Of a stretch of DNA of 64,000 bases, positions 57,291-64,000 are shown piece after piece. Under the pieces are notes generated by a model that was not told the origin of the DNA, searched no databases, and was given only the letters and a program-made list of their open reading frames with translations. The translations under genes were made by a program, and so were the position numbers. Location of the stretch: NCBI RefSeq assembly GCF_003285005.1, contig NZ_QMFA01000012.1:62001-126000 (forward strand), given 5' to 3'. Source of the DNA: Paenibacillus sp. YN15. GTDB lineage: Bacteria; Bacillota; Bacilli; Paenibacillales; NBRC-103111. Positions within the stretch are counted from its first letter, which is position 1; the number at the start of each line of letters is the position of its first letter.

Positions 57291-57322
57291 TGCCATAACG
57301 GAAACTTGCTTCCGTTATGGCA
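57291..57322 (-). terminator. Terminator of the BNR lipoprotein gene
   Basis: TGCCATAACGGAA-6 nt-TTCCGTTATGGCA, a perfect 13-bp stem, 30 bp after the stop and followed on the minus strand by TTTCTTTTTTCTCC. Core resembles the ATAGCGGA hairpins at 44682-44875. Confidence 0.9.
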
Positions 57323-57351
57323 CGATTTCCTTTCTACCGATTGCCGCCTGC

Positions 57352-58659
57352 CTACCGGCCAAAAACCTCCGCCGGAAGGGAGAGCCGCTCCCAGCTTCCT
57401 CCCCCGTCCCGGGTCCGCAAGAGCGTATGGCGCTCCCGGTTGGCTTCCGCCAGAAGCCAGCCCAACCGCTCATCCGCAAAGCTGATCCGGGTCACGCCGA
57501 TGATGTCCTCAAGCGGGGCGGTGTCCCATCCTTTTCCCCCGTCGGCCGTAACCATCAGCCCGCCTTCAATCGGCCCCGCTCCGGGAGTCAGCGCAACAAA
57601 GCCTTTGTCCGCGGAGAGAAAATGCATATCCCTGGCATAAGGCCGCCCGCCGCGGAATTGGCTGACCAGCCGCCAATTTCCCGGCTCCTCTGTGGAGCCG
57701 CTGTAGAAGGACGCCTCCAGGTTGGCCGGATTGAACAGCAGGACAAACCCGGTATGCGCATCCGGAGCGGAAACGCCAATCACCGTCTGCCCCTGCTCTG
57801 CCTCCGGCAGTTCCCCCAGCTGCCAACCGCTGCCGCCGTTATCCGTATATGCCACAACGGGAATCCGGCAGTCCGCCTCTGCCTCGGCCGGCTCCGCCCC
57901 CTGGGGCGCACAGCCCGGCGGCGCCTTATAGCCTGCCGCCCAGCCCTGCCGCTGGTCCGGAAACACCGCCTTCTCCGGCACAAACCCCTGCAGCTTGCCG
58001 GTGAACGCCGCCGCTTTCCAGGAGGCGCCTCCGTCGCGGGTGAGCAGAAGCCGGTGATCCATCACCGCAAATCCCCATCCTTGGGGATGGACAGACAGAA
58101 CATCGGCCGTATAAGGGCTCACGCCTTTCGCCTCTGTTTCCCACCGGGGAGTCCAGTGGGCGCCCCCGTCAGATGTTTCATAGATGCCTGTGGCCAAGCA
58201 GCCCAGAATCCCCTTTTGCTCCCGGCAGCCCGAATAACCGGCAATAAACCCGCGGTCTTGCTCCAGCGGAGCAACAGCGGTCACATACATGCCGTTTGTG
58301 CCAACCTTCGTCCAATTGCCGCCTCCGTCGGAGGTCAGTCCCAAAAAGGTTCCCGATTTATTTTCCCCGGCTATCCAGCCAACCCTGTCATCGGCAAAGC
58401 TCATCTGGTCAACCCGAAACCAAACCTCCGTCTCTTCCTCGGCCGGCGTTGCTGCAGGCGATGGCAATAAGGAGGGCAATGAGGATGGCGAAGGGCTTAA
58501 AACCGCAGCCGCAGGAAAAGAAGCAGCCGGAGTGGCCGCCGCACCGGACGCCTCCGGCAGAGCCTCTTCTTTCCCACCGCAGCCGGTGAGGGCAAGGACC
58601 GCCAGACTGCCGAATAACAGGCAAAACAAAAAAGACCTGCCAAATCCCCTCTTGTTCAT
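57352..58659 (-). CDS. Lipoprotein with BNR/Asp-box repeats
   Basis: About 435 residues from ATG 58659 (AAAGGAACGG upstream). Lipobox LALTGC (Cys27), then a Ser/Pro/Ala-rich spacer (~35-78). The body holds at least six Asp-box-like repeats of the S/T-x-D-x-G-x-x-W type (TSDGGGNWTK, TSDGGAHWTP, TRDGGASWKA, TDNGGSGWQ, TADGGKGWDT, TRDGGGSWER), as in BNR-repeat beta-propellers and YCF48-like proteins. Sialidase active-site residues are not evident. Probably a surface propeller of unknown binding role. Confidence 0.85.
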   Translation of the reverse strand: MNKRGFGRSFLFCLLFGSLAVLALTGCGGKEEALPEASGAAATPAASFPAAAVLSPSPSSLPSLLPSPAATPAEEETEVWFRVDQMSFADDRVGWIAGENKSGTFLGLTSDGGGNWTKVGTNGMYVTAVAPLEQDRGFIAGYSGCREQKGILGCLATGIYETSDGGAHWTPRWETEAKGVSPYTADVLSVHPQGWGFAVMDHRLLLTRDGGASWKAAAFTGKLQGFVPEKAVFPDQRQGWAAGYKAPPGCAPQGAEPAEAEADCRIPVVAYTDNGGSGWQLGELPEAEQGQTVIGVSAPDAHTGFVLLFNPANLEASFYSGSTEEPGNWRLVSQFRGGRPYARDMHFLSADKGFVALTPGAGPIEGGLMVTADGGKGWDTAPLEDIIGVTRISFADERLGWLLAEANRERHTLLRTRDGGGSWERLSLPAEVFGR

Positions 58660-58731
58660 ACACACCGTTCCTTTCCGATGGATATGAATTAGACGGGAGC
58701 CCGGAAGGCCTGGTTCAGAATCGCAGGAAAA

Positions 58732-59103
58732 TTATGCCCCGCTGAAGATTTTTTGGATTGCTTCGGATACTCTTTCCTTTTGGATCGGTTTAACCACAAA
58801 ATCACTGGCGCCGCTGCGGATGGCATCCAGCACCACTTCCCGCTGGCCCATGGCCGAGCACATTACGACCTTGGCGGAGGCGTCCATAGTTTTGATTTTC
58901 CGGAGAGCGCTGACTCCGTCCATCTCGGGCATGGTAATATCCATGGTGATCAAATCGGGCCGCACAAAATGATACAGGTTGACCGCTTCAGCGCCATTTT
59001 GCGCTTCCGCCACCACCTCATGGCCCAATTCCTCCATAATGGTCCGCATGGCCATCCGCATAAACGCCGTATCGTCCACAACCATTACTGTTTTCTTCTC
59101 CAT
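58732..59103 (-). CDS. cheY: CheY-type single-domain response regulator
   Basis: 123 residues, a stand-alone receiver. Acidic pair Asp10/Asp11, phosphoacceptor Asp55 in LITMDITMPEMDG, conserved Ser/Ala loop (CSAMGQ) and Lys in FVVKPIQ. No output domain. CheY controls the flagellar switch after phosphorylation by CheA; no other chemotaxis gene is nearby, so this is an orphan copy and its target could differ. Confidence 0.88.
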   Translation of the reverse strand: MEKKTVMVVDDTAFMRMAMRTIMEELGHEVVAEAQNGAEAVNLYHFVRPDLITMDITMPEMDGVSALRKIKTMDASAKVVMCSAMGQREVVLDAIRSGASDFVVKPIQKERVSEAIQKIFSGA

Positions 59104-59234
59104 TCATTCCACTCCTTTGCTGGCAGTTTTGTCATCCGCTGCAATCTATGATACGACTTGGCTATGAACAAATACTGAACATGGGATAAAAGACCTGCCC
59201 ATTTTTTCGCATTGCGACAAAAAAGACAAAAAAA

Positions 59235-59260
59235 GCCGCCCGGAAATACCCGGGATCGGC
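59235..59260 (-). terminator. Terminator of mtlD
   Basis: GCCG-CCCGG...CCGGG-CGGC stem (two-base bulge) 18 bp after the mtlD stop, followed on the minus strand by TTTTTTTGTC. Confidence 0.85.
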
Positions 59261-59278
59261 AGATTTTGCTGCATATTG

Positions 59279-60463
59279 TCACAGCATAAACTTGCGGATT
59301 TCCAATGGATAACGTTCGTTCAGCTTATTGTACCTGCGGACAATCTCCCCGTGCAGGGGATGGCGGAACGGAATGCCGGTCAGCTCCCCCAGCGCCGACT
59401 GGATGCCCTTCTGGCGGATCACCGTTTGCACCCGGGCCGCATCCTCATCGTTGCTGCTGTCAAAACGAAGAGCCGCGGCGATGGCATCCGCCAGATTGGA
59501 TACCGGCAGCCCCAGCCGGGAGGCCAGCATGGCCGGACGGACCAGCCGGTTATTGTAGGAGAGCTTGGACAAGGGCGAGCGGGCCACCCGCTCGATCCGG
59601 TCTGTCAGGCCCGGGTTGGCAAAACGCTCCAGCGTCCGTTCAATGTAAGCCACATGGGCCTTTTCGTCCAGGCCGTATTTTTGGACCAGCACCCGTCCCG
59701 TTTCCTGCATAACCCTGCGGACCTTGATTTTGATCAAAGGCTTTTTCATGGCCTCCTGGATGGTCAGACAGCCTGCCAAATAGCCGAAATAGGCGGCGCT
59801 GCAATGGCCCGTATTCACCGTAAACAGCTTCCGCTCCATATAAGCCTCCAGCTCGTCGGCGAGAATGACGCCCTGAATCGCAGGAAACCCGGCTGCGATG
59901 CCCCGCTTGTCGATGACCCACTCAAAAAAAGGCTCTACCTTCACGGCAAGGGGGTCCTCCTGCTGCTGCACCGGAACAATCCGGTCCACGATGGAATCGG
60001 GAAAATAAATCCATTTCTCCGCCAGCTTATGCAGGCTCGGGTCGAGCTGGGCGTATACCCATTTTTTGAGCTGGGAGCTGCCGCGGAGCGTGTTCTCACA
60101 AGCGATCACGTGAAGAATCCGCGGATTTTGCCGCAGCCGCAGCTCAATTCCCCGGGCCAGAGCCCCGGCAATAGCTTTAAGCGAGCCGGCTCCCACCGCC
60201 GTCGTCACCAGCTCCGCCTCCGCCACCTGCCGCGCTACCGCTTCCGCATCCGAGATGCGCAGCGCCGTCACATTCCGCACCACGGAAACATCCTCTCCGC
60301 CCGCTGCGCCTGCCAGCATCACCGTATATTGCCTGCGCTTTTGAAGCAGAGCAATCTGTCGCTCATTGCGGGCCACGAAGCAAACCTCATAGCCTGAACC
60401 GGAGAGCTGCATGCCGATGAATCCCCTGCCAATGTTTCCTGCTCCAAATTGCACTGCCTTCAT
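59279..60463 (-). CDS. mtlD: Mannitol-1-phosphate 5-dehydrogenase
   Basis: 394 residues from ATG 60463 (AAGGAGTGGGG upstream). NAD-binding motif FGAGNIGRGF at the N-terminus; KWVYAQLDP and later KWIYFPDSIVDRIVP carry the family's substrate-binding region, and NTGHCSAAYFGYL is the typical helix with the catalytic Lys/His area. Converts mannitol 1-phosphate to fructose 6-phosphate with NAD. No mtlA/mtlF/mtlR genes are adjacent, so the mannitol PTS must be elsewhere. Own terminator; 138 bp after the HAD gene stop. Confidence 0.92.
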   Translation of the reverse strand: MKAVQFGAGNIGRGFIGMQLSGSGYEVCFVARNERQIALLQKRRQYTVMLAGAAGGEDVSVVRNVTALRISDAEAVARQVAEAELVTTAVGAGSLKAIAGALARGIELRLRQNPRILHVIACENTLRGSSQLKKWVYAQLDPSLHKLAEKWIYFPDSIVDRIVPVQQQEDPLAVKVEPFFEWVIDKRGIAAGFPAIQGVILADELEAYMERKLFTVNTGHCSAAYFGYLAGCLTIQEAMKKPLIKIKVRRVMQETGRVLVQKYGLDEKAHVAYIERTLERFANPGLTDRIERVARSPLSKLSYNNRLVRPAMLASRLGLPVSNLADAIAAALRFDSSNDEDAARVQTVIRQKGIQSALGELTGIPFRHPLHGEIVRRYNKLNERYPLEIRKFML

Positions 60464-60601
60464 GTTTCCCCACTCCTTTTTTTCTGAATATTCCGTCTCT
60501 TTATGTGACAAAAAGCCGTTATTGGTATTATGCTTCGCCTCCGCCCACGCTGCCCGGGCGGACCGGAGGCCGGTCTCCGGCCCGCGGCAAGCTTGGAGGG
60601 G

Positions 60602-61264
60602 TCAATAGCCCTGGGGATTGGCCAGCAGATGGCGGAAGTCCAGATCGGACAGGGCGTCCAGCCGGTAGTTGCAGGGCTCAAACTCCAGCAGCGAGGTAAT
60701 CCGGTTGGGGATGACCACACTGTACAGCCCCGCCGCCGCAGCCGCCCGGGCTCCGTTGGGAGAGTCCTCAATGGCCACCGCCTCTTGGGGCTCCGCCCCC
60801 AGACACGCCAAGGCCTGCAGGTACAGCTCCGGGTCGGGCTTCACCTTCTGCACATCATCCGCCGTCCGGATGCAGTCGAAATAGCTTGCGATGCCCAGCT
60901 TTGTCAGGTAACGGTCAATCCACTCCCGGGAGGAGCTGGAGGCCAGCCCGATCCGCAGGCCCGCTTCCTTGGCGGCCTTCAGGTAATCCAGCACGCCGGG
61001 GCGAAGCGCCTCCTTCTCCATCAGCGTGGAGTGTTGGGTGCGGACCGATGTGCGCAGCGCATCCAAATTCACCGGCAGCTTCAGCTCGGTAACCAGATAT
61101 TCGTAGGGATTAAAGGTATGAAGGCTGGTTCCGATGCATCCCGAATACAGCTCCACCGTCAACTCCACGTTATGTTCCCGGTAAGCCTCCCGGAAGGCCT
61201 CGTACCAGGCTGTTTCCGTGTCAATAATCGTTCCGTCGAAATCAAAAATAATGGCTTTAATCAT
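60602..61264 (-). CDS. HAD-superfamily phosphatase/phosphoglucomutase-like hydrolase
   Basis: 220 residues from ATG 61264 (GGAGAGGAGATGGAG upstream; a longer frame runs into the riboswitch terminator). Motif I FDFDGTIIDTE (Asp8, Asp10), motif II GLASSSS, motif III Lys in VQKVKPDPELY, motif IV AIEDSPNG. Helical cap between motifs I and II: subclass IA, like beta-phosphoglucomutase or phosphatases. Substrate unknown. Placed behind a cyclic-di-AMP riboswitch, which is unusual for this family. Confidence 0.88.
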   Translation of the reverse strand: MIKAIIFDFDGTIIDTETAWYEAFREAYREHNVELTVELYSGCIGTSLHTFNPYEYLVTELKLPVNLDALRTSVRTQHSTLMEKEALRPGVLDYLKAAKEAGLRIGLASSSSREWIDRYLTKLGIASYFDCIRTADDVQKVKPDPELYLQALACLGAEPQEAVAIEDSPNGARAAAAAGLYSVVIPNRITSLLEFEPCNYRLDALSDLDFRHLLANPQGY

Positions 61265-61322
61265 GGTTTCTCCATCTCCTCTCCAAAATAGCGGCGGAAA
61301 CATGCAGAAGAACAGCACAAAA

Positions 61323-61500
61323 AGAGCCCTGGCTAAACAGGGCCCTACTCCACTTGTAAAAAGCAAAGAAATGACCCATCTCCTGCTGACGAGGTTAGCT
61401 GACGGGCTCGGGTAGATGGTACCCTACATCTCAAGATGATTCGCCCCAATTGCGTGGTTCCCCCGCTTTCCGGCCGCTGCCGAAAACTAAGCGTATTTTT
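61323..61500 (-). ncRNA. Cyclic-di-AMP (ydaO/yuaA-type) riboswitch with terminator
   Basis: On the minus strand the leader contains ydaO-motif features in order: CGGGGGAACCAC, TTGGGGCGAATC, GTAGGGTACC and CCCGAGCCCGTCAGCTAACC, then TCGTCAGC (aptamer ~61494-61380). A terminator follows: AGGGCCCTG-6 nt-CAGGGCTCT and TTTTTG (61346-61317). This is the classic OFF layout: c-di-AMP binding favours termination before the HAD gene (family knowledge). Confidence 0.9.
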
Positions 61501-61530
61501 ATAATAATTCAGAACCTTTGGAAATGTCAA
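61501..61530 (-). promoter_or_regulatory. Promoter of the riboswitch-HAD transcript
   Basis: TTGACA (61530-61525), 18-bp spacer, TATTAT (61506-61501), directly upstream of the aptamer and starting eight bases after the cydC stop. Confidence 0.75.
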
Positions 61531-61537
61531 TTTATTT

Positions 61538-63325
61538 TCAAGACTTATTTTCAAAATGGGAGGTTTCCTGCCATGCAGCCTCCGCCTGCTGCAGCCGGAA
61601 TAAGCGCCAGTATTCGCCCTGCAGGCGGAGCAATTCCCCGTGGGTGCCGCGCTCCACGATCCGGCCGCTTTTGAGCACCAGGATATGGTCCATCCGCTCC
61701 AGCCCCGTCAGCTTGTGGGTGATCCACAGCACGGATTTGCCCGGGAAGGCCGCTTCCTCCGCCTGCCGCAGGAAGGCCTCCTCCGTCACGCTGTCCAGCC
61801 CGGCCGTAGGCTCGTCGAACAAGAGCACAGGGGCATTGCGGAGCAGCGCCCGGGCCAGCCCCAGCCGCTGGCGTTCGCCGCCGGACAGCCGGGAGCCCCA
61901 TTCGCCGACCAGCGTGTCATACCCCTCCGGCAGGCTCAGGATGGTTTCATGGATTTGCGCCGCCTTGGCCGCCTGCTGCAGCTCTTCATCCGTTGCATCC
62001 GGACGGGCCAGCAGCAGATTGTCCCGGACGGACTCATTGAAGAGCTGCACATGCTGGGATACTACGGCAAACCGGTCCCGCACCGCCTCATCCGCTAGGT
62101 CGGCCAGCTCATGCCCGGCCAGCCGCACGCTTCCGGCCTCATAGGGACGCAGCTTCAGCAGCGCCTGAAGCAGGGAGCTTTTGCCGGCGCCGCTCTCCCC
62201 TACCACGGCCACTCTCATGCCCGGGGGAATGGCGAAGCTGACGCCGTCCAGAGCGGCAGGCTCCGACGGCCCGTAGCGGAACGTCAGCTGCTCTACCTGG
62301 ATGGCGAAGCCCTCCGCGGGCAGCGGATGGGCGGCGGCAGCGGCGGGCCCGGCGGAGGCCTCCCCTTGGCCGGCCTCCGCCAGCTCAAACAGCCGTGAGG
62401 CGGCCGCCATAATGCCGCCGAACTGCTGGAAGGTTTGCGGCAGCGGCGCCACTGCCTCGAAGCTGGCCAGGGCCACCGTGGCCAGCACCGGCAGGGCAAT
62501 GCCGCTAAGCGCTTCGGCGGCCACCAGCGGAATGGCCGCCAGGAGCATGAGCCACATGGCCGCCTGGGTGCAGGCCAGCATCATGCCGGACGCCGCAGCG
62601 GCCGTCCGGTTCTGGCTCTTCTGCAGCGCCGAGAGCCGGCGCTGATCCGCCTCCACCCGGCCGGCGGCTTTCTCCGCCCGGCCGTACAGCAGGAGCTCCG
62701 GCAGCCCCATGATCAGATCATTGGCGTTGGCGTAGAGCTCCCCGCGGCGGGCGGCGGCTTCCTCGCCTCTCCGCCGCCCTGCAAGATGGGACAGGGCGGG
62801 AATGGCCACTCCCGCCAGAATCAGCATCACGGCCAGAATCAGGCCGAACCGCATGTCCCACCAGGCCACAATGCCGATGCCCAGAAGCCCGGACAGCACG
62901 GCCACCAAGGGCGGCGACAAAACCCGCAAATAAAAATTTTGCAGCTCATTCACGTCGCTGATGACAGAGCCCAGCACATCGCCGCTGCGCCGGTCCTCCA
63001 GCAGCACCGTGCCCCGGGGCTCGATCCGGCTGTAAATCCAGGTGCGCAAATCCGCCAGCACCCGGAAGGTTACATCGTGGGAGGCCAGCCGCTCCAGATA
63101 ACGGAAGACGCCCCGGGAGAGCCCGAAGAAACGGACGCCCACAATGGGCACCCAGATCAGCAGCACCGTCTCCGGGCGCAAGGCCGCTTTGGCAATGAGA
63201 TAGCCGGAGGCGCCCATCAGCCCGATATTGGCCCCGATGGTCAGGAACCCCAGCAGCACAGCCAGGAAGGCCCGTCCCTTATAACGGCCGACAAAAGCCA
63301 GCGTCCGGCGGAAGGTTCCCTTCAT
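61538..63325 (-). CDS. cydC: Thiol reductant ABC exporter subunit CydC
   Basis: 595 residues. N-terminal six-helix exporter domain typical of CydC (ASGYLIAKAALRPETVLL; RYLERLASHDVTFRVLADLR) and C-terminal ATPase with Walker A GESGAGKSSLL, signature LSGGERQRLGLARAL, Walker B VLLFDEPTAGLD and a switch His. With CydD it exports reductant thiols needed for cytochrome bd assembly. ATG overlaps the cydD stop by four bases (ATGA). Confidence 0.92.
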   Translation of the reverse strand: MKGTFRRTLAFVGRYKGRAFLAVLLGFLTIGANIGLMGASGYLIAKAALRPETVLLIWVPIVGVRFFGLSRGVFRYLERLASHDVTFRVLADLRTWIYSRIEPRGTVLLEDRRSGDVLGSVISDVNELQNFYLRVLSPPLVAVLSGLLGIGIVAWWDMRFGLILAVMLILAGVAIPALSHLAGRRRGEEAAARRGELYANANDLIMGLPELLLYGRAEKAAGRVEADQRRLSALQKSQNRTAAAASGMMLACTQAAMWLMLLAAIPLVAAEALSGIALPVLATVALASFEAVAPLPQTFQQFGGIMAAASRLFELAEAGQGEASAGPAAAAAHPLPAEGFAIQVEQLTFRYGPSEPAALDGVSFAIPPGMRVAVVGESGAGKSSLLQALLKLRPYEAGSVRLAGHELADLADEAVRDRFAVVSQHVQLFNESVRDNLLLARPDATDEELQQAAKAAQIHETILSLPEGYDTLVGEWGSRLSGGERQRLGLARALLRNAPVLLFDEPTAGLDSVTEEAFLRQAEEAAFPGKSVLWITHKLTGLERMDHILVLKSGRIVERGTHGELLRLQGEYWRLFRLQQAEAAWQETSHFENKS

Positions 63326-64000
63326 GACGCCTCACCTCCGTTCTGCACCCGCATCATCCGCGCATACACGCTGCCGCTGCGGGCCAGCAGCTCCTCCGGC
63401 CGCCCGGCCTCCGCGATGCGGCCATGCTCCAGCACCACCAGCCAGTCCGCGTGGCGGACCGTATCCAGCCGGTGGGCGGCCATAATCACGGTGCGTCCCC
63501 GCACCAGCTCCGTCCACGCCTCCTGCACCAGCGCCTCATTCTGCGCGTCCAATTGCGCCGTGGGCTCGTCCAGCAGCAGCACCGGCGCGTCCCGGAGCAG
63601 CGCCCGGGCAATGGACAGCCGCTGCATCTGGCCGCCGCTTAAGCGGACAGCCTCGCCGATGGGCGTGTCATAACCCTGGGGCAGCCGGGCAATAAATTCA
63701 TCCGCCCGGGCCAGCCGCGCCGCGGCCAGCACCTCTTCCCGGGAAGCCTCGGGGCGGCCCAGCCGGATATTGTCCAGCACCGTCCCCTGGAACAGATGCG
63801 TCTGTTGGGCCACCACCGCCAGCTTGCTGCGCCACCAGTCCATGGACAGCTCCGCCATATCGGCGCCGTTCACGCGGATGATCCCCGAGCTGGGCCGCAG
63901 AAAACCCTGCAGCAGCTCCAGCAGCGTGCTTTTGCCCGCGCCGGTATGCCCGATGACGGCCACCCGCTGGCCCGGCTCCACCGCCAGGCTGATCCCGTCC
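63322..64000 (-). CDS. cydD: Thiol reductant ABC exporter subunit CydD, C-terminal part
   Basis: 226 codons open to the right edge; the GTG at 63981 is internal. ATPase domain only: Walker A GHTGAGKSTLLELL, signature LSGGQMQRLSIARAL, Walker B VLLLDEPTAQLD and AAHRLDTV. The N-terminal membrane part lies outside the window, probably preceded by cydAB. Coupled to cydC by ATGA overlap. Confidence 0.9.
   Translation of the reverse strand, partial: DGISLAVEPGQRVAVIGHTGAGKSTLLELLQGFLRPSSGIIRVNGADMAELSMDWWRSKLAVVAQQTHLFQGTVLDNIRLGRPEASREEVLAAARLARADEFIARLPQGYDTPIGEAVRLSGGQMQRLSIARALLRDAPVLLLDEPTAQLDAQNEALVQEAWTELVRGRTVIMAAHRLDTVRHADWLVVLEHGRIAEAGRPEELLARSGSVYARMMRVQNGGEAS

Noticed and set aside
63322-63981. 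A separate 219-residue ATPase starting at 63981
   Set aside because: The start would be an internal GTG; the frame continues to the right edge and overlaps cydC by ATGA, as expected for cydD.

Overview
The window looks like chromosomal DNA of a Paenibacillaceae member (Paenibacillus or Cohnella type). Reasons: moderately high GC with Firmicute-type ribosome binding sites; long minus-strand runs of LplA/LplB/YtcP-type sugar uptake genes; YesM/YesN-type sensor and AraC-regulator pairs; S-layer-homology (SLH) anchored carbohydrate-active proteins; an OhrR system with one redox cysteine; and a cyclic-di-AMP (ydaO-type) riboswitch. I count 41 protein genes. Thirty-six are on the minus strand, and two of them run off the window edges. 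No rRNA, tRNA, CRISPR array or intact insertion sequence was seen.

Region 1 (1-21 kb) is a polysaccharide-degradation locus. Reading in the direction of transcription (right to left) it holds a 2075-residue SLH-anchored polysaccharide lyase family 8 protein, one LplB/YtcP/solute-binding set, a membrane-bound AraC-type regulator, a signal-less beta-helix glycosidase-like protein, a second LplB/YtcP/solute-binding set, and a secreted beta-helix protein with tandem C-terminal repeats. A small SGNH hydrolase is divergent from the lyase. Region 2 (21-32 kb) repeats the theme: a third LplB/YtcP/solute-binding set, a secreted beta-helix protein with a C-terminal CBM96-like domain, a YesM/YesN two-component pair and another membrane AraC-type regulator.

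Region 3 (32-45 kb) is mixed: an FAD-dependent oxidoreductase divergent from an AraC regulator, a glycerol-dehydrogenase-like enzyme, a YfcE-type phosphodiesterase, an ohrR-glutathione peroxidase operon, two DHA2-family drug exporters, an M29 aminopeptidase and an unassigned permease. Region 4 (45-57 kb) is a fourth uptake set with its own YesM/YesN pair, a GH2-type secreted enzyme with three golvesin-like modules, and an SLH protein. Region 5 (57-64 kb) holds a BNR-repeat lipoprotein, CheY, mannitol-1-phosphate dehydrogenase, a HAD phosphatase behind a c-di-AMP riboswitch, and cydC with the 3' part of cydD.

Inferred working model: surface enzymes (PL8, beta-helix proteins, GH2) cut one or more polysaccharides, probably acidic. 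Lipid-anchored binding proteins and paired permeases import the oligosaccharides. No transporter ATPase gene is present, so an MsmX-like ATPase encoded elsewhere must power all four. Dedicated sensor-regulators switch each block on. Non-coding features worth attention are a recurrent 73-bp element beside two AraC regulators, a 131-bp segment bounded by perfect 18-bp inverted repeats, a row of four ATAGCGGA-type hairpins, and 20-bp-spaced operator-like repeats beside the AraC/oxidoreductase pair.
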